A stretch of 45,650 nt of DNA, taken from NCBI GenBank assembly GCA_013140775.1, contig JABFSA010000142.1, forward strand, positions 1 through 45,650. The letters are read 5' to 3'. The stretch comes from Acidobacteriota bacterium (GTDB taxonomy: Bacteria; Acidobacteriota; Vicinamibacteria; Vicinamibacterales; UBA2999). The position numbers were made by a program, and so were the translations under genes. Shown one piece after another: positions 26,904-34,964 of the stretch; the first letter of the stretch is position 1, and every line of letters starts with the position of its first letter. A model generated the notes under the pieces. The model did no database searches and was not told the origin of the DNA. It worked only from the letters and a program-made list of their open reading frames with translations.

Positions 26904-28255
26904 TGTCGCTCTTACGTGTTCTGTCGGGCTGTGTAGTCGCCGTGATTGTCGCCTCCACGCTGGGCCATGCTCAAGGCGCCAATGGCCGCGTGACCCTGTT
27001 CGAGGGTGGGCGACTCATTGCCGGTGACGGCAGTGCGCCGATCGACAACTCCGCGTTCCTCGTCCAGGGCGACACGATTACGTGGGTGGGAAAGCGAGGC
27101 GAGCGCCAGGCCCCGGCAGGCGCCGCTCGTGTGGACCTCACGGGGAAGACCGTGATGCCGAGCCTGATCGACGGTCACAACCACATCGGCCTCGTCAACG
27201 TTCGGGACGGCAGCAATGCCAAGGCCAACTACACGCGCGAGAACCTGATCGATCAGCTTGAACGCTACGCCTACTACGGCGTGTCTGCCGCGTTGAGCAT
27301 GGGTCTCGAGGCCAACATGGAGCTTGCACTGCAGCTCCGGAACGAAGCGGCTCCGAATGCCGCACGTTTCCTGACGGTCGGCAAAGGCATCGCTGCGACA
27401 GCGATGGGTGGTCCCACTGGTGAGGCTCGTCTCGGAATCCCCTGGGGCGCAGCCACGGAGACCGAGGGCCGTCAGCACGTACGCGAGCTCAAATCGAGGG
27501 GTGTGACCTTCGTCAAGATCTGGGTGGACGACCGCGAGGGCGCGGTTCCCAAGCTAGAGCCGAACGTGTATCGGGCCATCATCAGCGAAGCGCACGCAAA
27601 CGGCATGCAGGTGCTCGCGCACCTGAGCCGCACATCTGCTCTCGCAGACTCAAAGGACCTGTTCCGCGCCGGCATCGATGGCTTCGTCCACACCGTCCGC
27701 GACACGGACGTGGATGCTGAGTACCTGGCGCTCGTGAAAGCTCATCCACGGACATGGATCGGACCCAACATTCCAAGTCCTGGCCTGACGATGGACGAAA
27801 TCAATCTTCTGGCCGAGACGCTGCCAGCCAACCAGATCGCCGAACTGCGAAAGGCCCTGGAGGCCCGAATCGCCAGCGGCAACAAGCCGAATGCGCTCTT
27901 TGAGCTGCACTGCCGGAACCTGCGGAAAGTTCATGACGCCGGCATGGTGATCGGCATGGGCACCGACGGCACTGGCGACGGGTTCGGCGCCCACGAACAG
28001 ATTGCCTCGTACACGAAGTGCGGCATGACCCCGGCCGAGGCGCTCGTCGCGGCGACCGGCACAAACGCGAAACTGCTGGGACTCAACCGTCTCGGGGTGA
28101 TGGCTGCTGGCAAAGAAGCCAGCTTCAATGTGCTCGACGCCAGCCCGTTGGAGAACATCACCAACACGCGGCGCATTGACAAGGTCTACCTGCGGGGAGT
28201 CGAAGTCGATCGCAACGCGCTTCGCGTCAAGTGGACAGGAGCAACTGCGAAGTAG
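26903..28255 (+). CDS. Exported amidohydrolase (imidazolonepropionase-like)
   Basis: The 450-residue protein has a signal peptide (LLRVLSGCVVAVIVASTLGHAQ), an N-terminal composite beta-domain (FEGGRLIAGDGSAPIDNSAF) and a metal-dependent TIM-barrel hydrolase. Metal site 1 is DGHNHI. Later barrel residues include VLAHLSR, GFVHTVRD and GMGTDGTGD, and the end is the typical LGVMAAGKEASFNVLDASPL. Such proteins hydrolyse cyclic amides, dipeptides or related C-N bonds; the substrate is not predictable. The start has ggagg 7 nt upstream and overlaps the ltaE stop. Export is expected from the signal peptide, so the operon with the cytosolic aldolase may be only transcriptional convenience. Confidence 0.88.
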   Translation: MSLLRVLSGCVVAVIVASTLGHAQGANGRVTLFEGGRLIAGDGSAPIDNSAFLVQGDTITWVGKRGERQAPAGAARVDLTGKTVMPSLIDGHNHIGLVNVRDGSNAKANYTRENLIDQLERYAYYGVSAALSMGLEANMELALQLRNEAAPNAARFLTVGKGIAATAMGGPTGEARLGIPWGAATETEGRQHVRELKSRGVTFVKIWVDDREGAVPKLEPNVYRAIISEAHANGMQVLAHLSRTSALADSKDLFRAGIDGFVHTVRDTDVDAEYLALVKAHPRTWIGPNIPSPGLTMDEINLLAETLPANQIAELRKALEARIASGNKPNALFELHCRNLRKVHDAGMVIGMGTDGTGDGFGAHEQIASYTKCGMTPAEALVAATGTNAKLLGLNRLGVMAAGKEASFNVLDASPLENITNTRRIDKVYLRGVEVDRNALRVKWTGATAK

Positions 28256-28270
28256 TCGCCGTGCGTTCGC

Positions 28271-28699
28271 TCAGTTAGCCAGCTCGATGCCCTCGTTCGA
28301 CAGCTCGAGCGACTCAATCGCGATCTCGTTGCCGTCAGCCTTGAGATCCGACGCCTGATACTTCACGGGCCACGCATCCTTGACGGTGTACCGTGCGACG
28401 TCAGCGCCACTTTCGTTGGTCATCACGACAACGACACTCTTCGTTCTGTCTGCGATCGCGCCTGCGGCCGCGCTCCTCGACCAGGTAGACAGCTCGGACG
28501 AGTCGGTCACTCCTCCCTTGAACACGATGTCGTCGAACCTACGAACCTGCAGCGGTTTTGCGGCACGCCTCGGCTGGGCGTCTTCATGCGGTCGCGCGGC
28601 GAGCGTCGCGCCTCCCACGATGACGTCGGAGAAACCAGCGAGCGTGACGCCATTGACCTCGAGACGAAATCTCAGTCCCCGCAGCAATTCCTTGCGCAT
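28271..28699 (-). CDS. gp19-family (contractile tail-tube) protein, orphan
   Basis: The 142-residue protein fits the T4 gp19/tail-tube family. It opens with FRLEVNGVTLAGFSDVIVGG, has a mid-protein KGGVTDSSELSTWSR segment and ends YTVKDAWPVKYQASDLKA ... EIAIESLELSNEGIEL. In phages and extracellular contractile injection systems this protein builds the inner tube. The length is complete for the family, but no sheath, baseplate, spike or AAA+ tail gene is nearby. The N-terminus starts slightly later than the usual Y/F-rich lead, and the ribosome-binding site is weak. It is convergent with the amidohydrolase (15-nt gap), and dispersed repeats sit upstream. It may be a relic of a lost element or a tube protein used by a system elsewhere. 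Confidence 0.72.
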   Translation of the reverse strand: MRKELLRGLRFRLEVNGVTLAGFSDVIVGGATLAARPHEDAQPRRAAKPLQVRRFDDIVFKGGVTDSSELSTWSRSAAAGAIADRTKSVVVVMTNESGADVARYTVKDAWPVKYQASDLKADGNEIAIESLELSNEGIELAN

Positions 28700-28740
28700 C
28701 TGCCCGCTACGATACTCCAGAGTCCGCCATACGCCGGGGC

Positions 28741-28866
28741 GCAGCTAAAGCTGCGCACTACGAGTGCACCCCGGGAGGCAGCTGAAGCTGCGCACTACGA
28801 ATGTCGTGTGATCGGTCGTAGTGCTCGGCTTGCCTGCCCCGAGCGAAGCCGAGGGGAGCCGAGCCG
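28741..28866. repeat. Dispersed palindromic repeat cluster (gcagctNaagctgcgcactacga type)
   Basis: Two near-identical 23-nt copies, 28741-28763 and 28778-28800, each contain a gcagct/agctgc palindrome followed by gcactacga. A second motif, cgtagtgctcggctt ... aagccgag, follows to about 28866. Both motifs recur, in the same order, at 44643-44753. The remaining stretch to the esterase start (28936) is low-information sequence with no gene that I can support. Confidence 0.65.
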
Positions 28867-28936
28867 TGGTCTGAGCGCGAGCCTGGAACCTAGAGCCCGA
28901 AGCCTAAAGCCCGAGACCTGTGCCAGCATCTAGTCC

Positions 28937-29629
28937 ATGATGCGAACCCTGCTCGTCGCGCTGGCCGTGCTCGCCGTACAAACACCGGCGCCGCGTTTTG
29001 AACAGCGCACGTTCAAGACACCTGATGGCTCGACGATGCGCTACGGCCTGTCTGTGCCGGGCGATTACGTCGCGTCGCGGCCCCGTCCGCTGGTGGTAGC
29101 CCTGCACCCGGGAGGAAGCGGCCCGTACTACGGCGACGGATTCATGCGCAGCATCTTCATGCCCGGTCTTCGGGATCTCTCGCCCATCATGATTGCACCC
29201 GACGTACCCGGCCGGTCGTGGGCCGAGCCGCAGGCCGAGCAGGCCGTGATGTCACTGGTCACGGCGATGACCGACGAGTTCGCGATCGACGCACGGCGAA
29301 TCATGGTCGTGGGGTTCAGCATGGGCGGAGCGGGCACATGGTACCTGTCAGCCCGCGACGCTGACCGGTTTACCGCGGCGATCGTCATCGCGGGACGAAC
29401 CGAAGAGCCACTGGCGACGCTCGCCAAGGTTCCGACCTATGTCATTCACAGCCGCAACGACGAAGTGGTGCCATTCAGCCAGGCCGAGGAGCGCGCTCGC
29501 GCGCTCGAGAAAATGGGACGGCCCGTCAGGTTCGACGCACTGTCGGGCGTGAGTCACTACGAGATGGGTTCGTATGTGGACGCGCTCGCACGCGGCGGAC
29601 GCTGGGTGAGCGAGCGCTGGGGACCGTAG
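28937..29629 (+). CDS. Exported alpha/beta hydrolase (PHB-depolymerase/esterase type)
   Basis: The 230-residue protein has a short signal peptide (MRTLLVALAVLAVQTPA). An alpha/beta hydrolase fold follows with LVVALHPGGSG (oxyanion region), nucleophile elbow GFSMGG, an Asp in SRNDEVVP and a His in GVSHYEMG. The complete Ser-Asp-His triad suggests an active esterase of the LpqC/dienelactone-hydrolase-like group acting in the periplasm or outside the cell. The substrate is unknown. It starts with ATGATG; no strong ribosome-binding site is visible. It stands alone between dispersed repeats and an amidohydrolase remnant. Confidence 0.85.
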   Translation: MMRTLLVALAVLAVQTPAPRFEQRTFKTPDGSTMRYGLSVPGDYVASRPRPLVVALHPGGSGPYYGDGFMRSIFMPGLRDLSPIMIAPDVPGRSWAEPQAEQAVMSLVTAMTDEFAIDARRIMVVGFSMGGAGTWYLSARDADRFTAAIVIAGRTEEPLATLAKVPTYVIHSRNDEVVPFSQAEERARALEKMGRPVRFDALSGVSHYEMGSYVDALARGGRWVSERWGP

Positions 29630-29648
29630 ACCGGCCGCTCCCTGGCTA

Positions 29649-29738
29649 TTGATCGAGCGGACTCTCACGCGGGCCACGCTGAGCGGTACAACTGTTGCCG
29701 TGGACGATGGTAGGATCGCCGCCGTAACGTCAGGTTGA
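29649..29738 (+). pseudogene. Possible N-terminal remnant of an amidohydrolase
   Basis: A 29-codon frame reads LIERTLTRATLSGTT then VAVDDGRIAAVTSG before a TGA. AxDDGRIAAVG is the hallmark of the first beta-domain of amidohydrolases (dihydroorotase/D-aminoacylase type). The frame ends where the metal-binding PGxxDxHxH segment should follow; the next gene begins 38 nt later. I read it as a decayed 5' fragment, but chance resemblance over so few codons is possible. Confidence 0.35.
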
Positions 29739-29776
29739 CGCTGCGCGTGCGGGAGATCCCGGAAGGAATCGCACCG

Positions 29777-30250
29777 ATGGAGCCACAGCGCCTCGAAGAG
29801 GTTCTCAGAAACGTTGACATCCGTCTGGCGCGCGTTGAGCAGATTCTGCCAACCCTCGCTACGAAGACAGAGCTACAGGACGCAATCGCGCCCCTCGCCA
29901 CGAAGGCAGAGCTACAGGAGGCTATCGCGCCCCTCGCCACGAAAGTAGAGCTACAGGACGCTATCGCACCCCTCGCCACGAAAGCAGAGCTACAGGACGC
30001 AATCGCGCCGCTGGCCACCAGGGCGGAGTTACAGGAGGTTCGATCCGAGCTTCGGGACGAGATGCGTCACGAAGGCGAGCGCACCAGACGTCATTTCGAC
30101 GTCGTGGCTGAACGCCTCGAGGGTCATGTCCGGCTGATTGCGGAAGGCCAGATCCTGCTGCAGGAGCGGTTTGAAGACCTGCGAACCGACCTCAAGGCCG
30201 ACATCGCGCAACTCGACCGGCGCGTCATGCGCCTCGAGGCGACGCGGTAA
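29777..30250 (+). CDS. Coiled-coil protein with 13-residue tandem repeats
   Basis: The 157-residue cytosolic protein has an N-terminal helix (EPQRLEEVLRNVDIRLARVEQ), four full copies and one partial copy of LATKxELQ(D/E)AIAP, and a charged C-terminal coiled coil rich in Glu/Arg. ATG 29777 follows ggaagga by 9 nt. Each unit is 39 bp, and the copies are nearly identical, which points to recent expansion by slippage or recombination. LATKAEL-type repeats occur in phage tail-fibre-like and unknown bacterial proteins; no function can be given. No signal peptide or membrane segment is seen. Confidence 0.72.
   Translation: MEPQRLEEVLRNVDIRLARVEQILPTLATKTELQDAIAPLATKAELQEAIAPLATKVELQDAIAPLATKAELQDAIAPLATRAELQEVRSELRDEMRHEGERTRRHFDVVAERLEGHVRLIAEGQILLQERFEDLRTDLKADIAQLDRRVMRLEATR
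29855..30040 (+). repeat. 39-bp tandem repeat inside the coiled-coil gene
   Basis: There are four full in-frame copies (29855-30010) and a fifth partial copy, each coding LATKxELQxAIAP. Copies differ at a few codons only (T/A/V and D/E positions). In-frame repeats of this length allow copy number to change without frameshift. Confidence 0.85.
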
Positions 30251-30308
30251 CAGCACACACCCACGCAGTCCGGAATGGCCGTTGTCGAGGCGATCGTACA
30301 GTAGTGGA

Positions 30309-31544
30309 ATGACGCCAGTCCTCGAACGCTTCCTCCGTTACGTGAGGTTCGACACACAATCCAACGAGTCATCCGAGACCTACCCGAGCACGGCGTCGCA
30401 GCGTGTCCTGCTGCGCACGCTCGCGGACGAGCTCGAAGCGCTCGGCGCGGCCGACGTCACCATGGACGAACATGGATACGTCACTGCCACTGTCCCCGCC
30501 ACGTCATCCAAGCCGGGCATTCCCACGATCGGCTTCATCGCGCACGTGGACACGTCGCCCGAGATGCCCGGCGCAGCCGTGAAACCGCTCGTCCATCCTC
30601 GCTACGACGGCCGAGACATCGTCCTCCCCGACGACCAGACGGCCGTACTGCGATGCGCCGACAATCCGGCGCTTGCAGAACGCGTCGGCGACGACATCGT
30701 CACCGCCTCTGGAACGACGCTGCTCGGAGCGGACAACAAGGCCGGTGTCGCGGAAATCGTAACCGCCGTTGAACATCTGCTCGCTCACCCGGAGATACCA
30801 CACGGGACGATTCGCGTCGCGTTTACACCGGACGAAGAGGTGGGGCGTGGGACGAAGTACTTCGACGTGGCCGCATTTGGCGCGCACTGCGCTTACACGA
30901 TGGATGGCGGTGAGCGGGGTGACCTCGAGTGGGAGAGTTTTTCGGCTGACGCGATGACAGTGGCATTCGTTGGCTTCAACACCCACCCCGGCTATGCCAA
31001 GGGTCGCATGGTCAACGCCATCAAGGCTGCGGCGGCGTTCGTGGATTCTTTGCCGGCCGACGGCCTCTCACCGGAAACTACGACGGACCGTGAGGGCTTT
31101 GTTCATCCTTACGCGATCCAGGCAGGTGTGGACCGCACGTCCGTGCGCTTCATCGTTCGTGATTTCGATACCGCAGGCCTGAAAGCCAAGGAAGACCTGC
31201 TCGCCTCGCTCGCGACGAAGGCGGTCGTGCGCTTCCCCCGAATCCGCGTCGAAATCTCCATCGAAGAGCAGTACCGGAACATGCGCGAAGTGCTCGATCG
31301 CCACCCGGCCATCGTGGATCACGCACGCGAAGCGATTCGGCGTGCCGGTCTGACCGTTCGCGAACGTCCGATCCGCGGCGGCACCGACGGGTCGCGACTG
31401 TCCTTCATGGGGCTGCCGACACCCAACATCTTTGCCGGCGAGCACAACTTTCACTCCCGTCTTGAATGGGTGTCGGTGCAGGACATGGAAAAGGCCGTCG
31501 AGGTGATCGTGCATCTGGCGCGGGTGTGGGAGGAGCGCAGCTAG
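30309..31544 (+). CDS. pepT: Peptidase T (tripeptide aminopeptidase)
   Basis: The 411-residue M20B zinc peptidase has LERFLRYVRFDTQSNE at the N-terminus and IAHVDTSPEM with metal His79 and catalytic Asp81. Later motifs are GADNKAGVAEI with metal-bridging Asp142, TPDEEVGRG with catalytic Glu176 and Glu177, and a C-terminal RGGTDGSRLSFMGLPTPN with GEHNFHSRLEW. These are all PepT hallmarks. The enzyme removes N-terminal residues from tripeptides in the cytosol. The ATG at 30309 was chosen over the long upstream frame because homology begins there and the upstream frame overlaps the coiled-coil gene. It is convergent with azgA. Confidence 0.94.
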   Translation: MTPVLERFLRYVRFDTQSNESSETYPSTASQRVLLRTLADELEALGAADVTMDEHGYVTATVPATSSKPGIPTIGFIAHVDTSPEMPGAAVKPLVHPRYDGRDIVLPDDQTAVLRCADNPALAERVGDDIVTASGTTLLGADNKAGVAEIVTAVEHLLAHPEIPHGTIRVAFTPDEEVGRGTKYFDVAAFGAHCAYTMDGGERGDLEWESFSADAMTVAFVGFNTHPGYAKGRMVNAIKAAAAFVDSLPADGLSPETTTDREGFVHPYAIQAGVDRTSVRFIVRDFDTAGLKAKEDLLASLATKAVVRFPRIRVEISIEEQYRNMREVLDRHPAIVDHAREAIRRAGLTVRERPIRGGTDGSRLSFMGLPTPNIFAGEHNFHSRLEWVSVQDMEKAVEVIVHLARVWEERS

Positions 31545-31558
31545 GCGTTCGGCTCTGG

Positions 31559-31592
31559 GCTACTAGCTACTAGCTGGTAGCTACTAGCTAGA
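31559..31592. repeat. TAGCTACTAGCTGGTAGC repeat
   Basis: The 43-nt gap between pepT and the converging permease holds tagctactagctggtagctactagctag, which is partly self-complementary and overlaps the permease stop codon. It belongs to the same short-repeat family as 4717-4832 and could act as a shared hairpin at the two 3' ends. Confidence 0.6.
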
Positions 31593-32931
31593 ACGGGAAG
31601 ATCCTGAAGAACTGAAGAAAGAACACCGCGGCGATGACGTACCCAGTCGCCGTCAGCGCCCGTGGCCGTCCCACTGCCAGAGCGAGCACAGCTGAGGCGA
31701 TCAGCCCGAGACCGATTCCGTCAGCGATGCTGAACAGCAGCGGAATGCCAAGCACCGTCAGCACTGCCGGCGTGGCGACAGCGAAGTCGCGCATGTCGAT
31801 CTCGGTCACCGACTGAAGCATCAGCACGCCCACCACAATCAGCGCTGGCGCTGTCGCGGCGGCGGGAACCGCAAGAATGACGGGCGAGACGACGAGCGCC
31901 AGCACAAAGCATGCGGCGGTCGTCAGTCCAGTGAGCCCGGTGCGTCCTCCTGCTTCCACGCCTGATGCCGATTCGATGTAGCTGACCACGGTGGATGTAC
32001 CGAGCAGCGCGCTCAGAATGGCCGCCACGGCATCGGCGACGAGCACGCGACCGACTCCGGGCAGATTGCCCTGCGCGTCGAGCAGTCCGGCACGCCTGGT
32101 CACACCGATGAGCGTGCCGATGTTGTCGAACATGTCCACCAGCAGGAGCGTGAGGATCAAGGGCAGCACCGCGACGAACGCGTCGATGCTCCGTAGAAAG
32201 CTGAGATCCAGCGCGAGAACGAGCGGCGCGGGCGATGCAGGCATCGCCAGGAATGCGTCTGGCAATGTCGTCAGCGTGCCACCCGCTCCGTTGGAAACGA
32301 AGAGTCCCGCGACGGCGGCACCCAGCATGCCCAGCACGATGGCGCCGGGCACACGACGAGCCATCAGCACGGCGGTGAGAGCCACGCCGCCAAGACACAG
32401 CGCTGTTCCGCCCTGGGTGAAGTCGCCGTGTGTAACGAGCGTCGCCGGATTGGCAACCACGACGCCACCGTTCTTCAGCCCGACAAACGCGATGAAGAGG
32501 CCGATGCCGGCCGTGATCGCGTACGTCAGCGACTGCGGAATCGCACGCAGCACCTTTTGTCGAACTCCACTCACGGACAACGCCAGAAACACGACGCCGT
32601 TCACGAACACCATCCCGAGCGCCTGCTGCCACGGAAGACCCGCGCCCAGACAAATCGTGTAGGTGAAAAAGGTGTTGATCCCCATTCCCGGGGCCAGGGC
32701 GAGAGGCAGATTGCTGAGCAGCGCCATGAGCGCCGTGGCGGTGGCCGCGCTCAGCGCGGTCACCGTCACGAGGGCCCCTCGATCCATCCCCGTCTCGGCC
32801 AGGATGGCCGGATTGACGGCAAGGATGTACGCCATCGCCGCGAACGTGGTGAGCCCGGCCTGCAGCTCACGCGCAGTCGTCGTGCCGCGGGATCGAAGCT
32901 GGAACTGGCGCTCCGCGAAAGAGGTGTCCAG
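31588..32931 (-). CDS. AzgA-type purine (adenine/guanine/hypoxanthine) permease
   Basis: This polytopic NCS2/AzgA transporter has about 447 residues from a proposed CTG start. Family marks are MAYILAVNPAIL, NLPLALAPGMGINTFFTY, a second half with MFDNIGTLIGVTRRAG and GTSTVVSYIESASGVEAGGRTG, and about 12-14 membrane helices. It imports purine bases by proton symport. The first ATG (32835) would cut off the conserved AzgA N-terminus. The in-frame codons upstream read FQLRSRGTTTARELQAGLTT, which matches the family, and run back to an in-frame TAG. The only start-like codon there is CTG 32931, with ggag 6 nt upstream. It follows the oxygenase gene by 9 nt. Confidence 0.85.
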   Translation of the reverse strand: MDTSFAERQFQLRSRGTTTARELQAGLTTFAAMAYILAVNPAILAETGMDRGALVTVTALSAATATALMALLSNLPLALAPGMGINTFFTYTICLGAGLPWQQALGMVFVNGVVFLALSVSGVRQKVLRAIPQSLTYAITAGIGLFIAFVGLKNGGVVVANPATLVTHGDFTQGGTALCLGGVALTAVLMARRVPGAIVLGMLGAAVAGLFVSNGAGGTLTTLPDAFLAMPASPAPLVLALDLSFLRSIDAFVAVLPLILTLLLVDMFDNIGTLIGVTRRAGLLDAQGNLPGVGRVLVADAVAAILSALLGTSTVVSYIESASGVEAGGRTGLTGLTTAACFVLALVVSPVILAVPAAATAPALIVVGVLMLQSVTEIDMRDFAVATPAVLTVLGIPLLFSIADGIGLGLIASAVLALAVGRPRALTATGYVIAAVFFLQFFRIFPF

Positions 32932-32940
32932 CGCTGTCTC

Positions 32941-33999
32941 CTAGGACTGCCCTCCGGCATAGTCGTCGCCGACTTTGCCTGCCCAGTACGCGCGCTGCTC
33001 TGGCGTCAGCTTCGCACGAATGGTCTTGATCGACCGCCCGTCAGCGCCGAGCCTGAACTGATAGGCGTACCGTTCGAGCGTTGCCGGCTTGGCGTCTGCC
33101 GGAATGTGAGCGCCATGGGCGCCAACCGAATTGAGGAATACCAGCATCCGGTTCGGCTTGAACGCGATGTCGCTGACAAGCTCGCACTGCTCCTTCGAGA
33201 TCCAGTGCGGTCGCGGTCCCTCTGCTTCCGCGTCATCTCTGACCCTGAAGAGCTGCGTTCCCCAGCGCTCATCGTCGCCCTTCCGGGCGAGATACATCAG
33301 GCAGGTGATGAAGCCCCACTTCGGGTCGCGATGCGGCTGAATCAGATACCCAGGGCGACGAAGCAGGATTCGTCCATCGGAGCACGTGATCCGGACGCCT
33401 TCGAGGGGATGTTCACCTAGCACCGGCATGCGCTCGCGCAGCCAGTGCGTCAACGGATCGTGGAACTTCGCGAGCACGGTGGGCCGGATGATGCCTTCGG
33501 CCACTGTCTTGGCCATGTGGCGCCAGACTTCCGTCGAGAAGCGCGGCGCCATCTCGAGAGGGACAGTCAGCTGCTGCTTGTTGACGGGACGATCGGCAAA
33601 CAGCTCAACAGGCGGAAGCCCTGCAATGACGGCGTCGTAGTACGCCTGTGGCAGCAGATTGTCGATCACGCAGTGCGGGAACGGGTCGTCCAGGAGCGGC
33701 GCTTTGGCGACCGCGGCACGAATGTGATCCGCGATGGGAGTCTCGCGGACAAGCGTTTCGAAGCGGGCGACCTCGTCGTTCGAGTCGTACTCAGCTTCGA
33801 AGAGCGTCCGCAGCTGACGCTCCTGCCGCGTCAACTGTTCGAGCTGCGACTTGACGATCTGCAGCTCCTCCGTCAGCGTCTGCAGCTGCTCCTGGTGGCG
33901 CTCGGAGCTTTTCGCGAGTTGCGCAAGCGTGCGGGGCCGGAAGAGCCGTGCGGCACGAAGCAGTCGGGCCACGCCGCCGCTCGAAGAGCTGTCCGTCAT
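32941..33999 (-). CDS. 2OG-Fe(II) oxygenase family protein with N-terminal coiled coil
   Basis: The 352-residue protein has a basic N-terminus, a coiled coil (about 35-68, HQEQLQTLTEELQIVKSQLE) and a double-stranded beta-helix oxygenase domain. HRD (223-225) supplies the HxD metal pair in IQPHRDPKWGF. The distal His is in SVGAHGAHIP (295 or 298), and Arg310/316 could bind 2-oxoglutarate. Such enzymes hydroxylate proteins, sugars or small molecules; next to a glycosyltransferase-like gene, a glycan- or surface-linked substrate is possible. Its ATG shares one base with the TAA of the upstream gene (TAATG), and the permease follows closely. Confidence 0.75.
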   Translation of the reverse strand: MTDSSSSGGVARLLRAARLFRPRTLAQLAKSSERHQEQLQTLTEELQIVKSQLEQLTRQERQLRTLFEAEYDSNDEVARFETLVRETPIADHIRAAVAKAPLLDDPFPHCVIDNLLPQAYYDAVIAGLPPVELFADRPVNKQQLTVPLEMAPRFSTEVWRHMAKTVAEGIIRPTVLAKFHDPLTHWLRERMPVLGEHPLEGVRITCSDGRILLRRPGYLIQPHRDPKWGFITCLMYLARKGDDERWGTQLFRVRDDAEAEGPRPHWISKEQCELVSDIAFKPNRMLVFLNSVGAHGAHIPADAKPATLERYAYQFRLGADGRSIKTIRAKLTPEQRAYWAGKVGDDYAGGQS

Positions 34000-34880
34000 T
34001 ACAGTGGTGTCCTATCGTTCAGGTCGGTGCCTCGACGGCAATGCACACCATTCCGGTTGATCATGAACGAGGATGGCGAATCCTCATAACCGAAGTTGAT
34101 GGCGCTCATGTGCTTCTTGAGCTTGTGAAAGTGCAGGTACATCAGCTCGTGGCATTCCGCGTCGTACGTCTTGCCTCGACACCACCAGAGATTACCACCT
34201 GGACCATTGGGCAGCGCCCGTTGATATTCCGCGCTCATCGTGAGCAGAGGCTCCCAGTAGATTCGCGGATACGACGCGGACGCCTTTTCCGCGTCGAGCA
34301 GCAACTGACGGGTAAAGGGACGTTCGTCCAGACGGAAATGCCGGGGGTCGGCCATGATCTGACGGGCGTCCGGCACGATCTCGAACATCCGGTTCATCCG
34401 GTCGATGTTGCGCCACAACGTGAAGTGCCCGCAGAGCTTGTAGTGGGAGGCCGACAGGAGATCGTGATCGGCCAGCAGGCCATCCGTCATGAAATACCGG
34501 ATGTCGCCCCAGATGACGTCGAGCTCGGAGTAGGCCCAGAAATCGAACGAGCGCAGTTCGTCCGCGAACACCAGGCCGTATGCCGGCTTGAGATCGCTCA
34601 ACTTCTTCAGGAACGTGGACTGAACGTTCACCCGCACACCAAGCGTGTCGGAGCAGCGCGTGTTGAATTCCTCGAGCCGCATGGACTTGAGGTGGACGTT
34701 CGGGGGAACGGGGCCATCTACGTGAATGTCCGTGTAGATCAGCCAGGTGATGTCCGGATTCTCCCGGCATGACCGCATGAACGCCGGCAGCCAGACCGGA
34801 ACGCGGCCAAAGTGCGTCGATACGATGGCGATGCTGGGGTGGCCCGCGCTTGATTCTCCGCCCTGGGGTACCCCGCGCAC
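33999..34880 (-). CDS. DUF6625-like glycosyltransferase
   Basis: The 293-residue protein from GTG 34880 begins SIAIVSTHFGRVPVWLPAFM, then TWLIYTDI, a SDLKPAYGLVF segment and AYSELDVIWGDIRYF, whose DxxxGD resembles a nucleotide-sugar-binding DxD. It ends LHFHKLKKHM. This is the layout of DUF6625, a glycosyltransferase-A-fold family in polysaccharide clusters. Donor and acceptor are unknown. The longer frame overlaps the promoter and the divergent gene. The predicted transcription start is only a few bases before the GTG, so the mRNA may be leaderless. It heads a glycosyltransferase/oxygenase/permease operon. Confidence 0.72.
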   Translation of the reverse strand: MRGVPQGGESSAGHPSIAIVSTHFGRVPVWLPAFMRSCRENPDITWLIYTDIHVDGPVPPNVHLKSMRLEEFNTRCSDTLGVRVNVQSTFLKKLSDLKPAYGLVFADELRSFDFWAYSELDVIWGDIRYFMTDGLLADHDLLSASHYKLCGHFTLWRNIDRMNRMFEIVPDARQIMADPRHFRLDERPFTRQLLLDAEKASASYPRIYWEPLLTMSAEYQRALPNGPGGNLWWCRGKTYDAECHELMYLHFHKLKKHMSAINFGYEDSPSSFMINRNGVHCRRGTDLNDRTPL

Positions 34881-34889
34881 GGTGCCTCG

Positions 34890-34918
34890 ATTATTCGTCG
34901 CGGTCCCCGGGCTGTCAA
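34890..34918 (-). promoter_or_regulatory. Strong sigma-70 type promoter of the DUF6625 operon
   Basis: On the minus strand a perfect TTGACA (34918-34913) is followed after 17 nt by AATAAT (34895-34890), 5 of 6 to TATAAT. Transcription would begin near 34883, about 3 nt from the GTG at 34880. On the plus strand only TAGAAT (34932-34937) suggests a -10 for the divergent solute-binding gene, without a good -35. Confidence 0.6.
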
Positions 34919-34964
34919 TGCTGCCGGAAGGTAGAATCCAGGGCGTCCGCTGGACCAATCCACT

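Noticed and set aside
28741..28800. CRISPR array
   Set aside because: Only two repeat copies with a 14-nt interval, and each is a palindrome shared with another locus; no cas genes.
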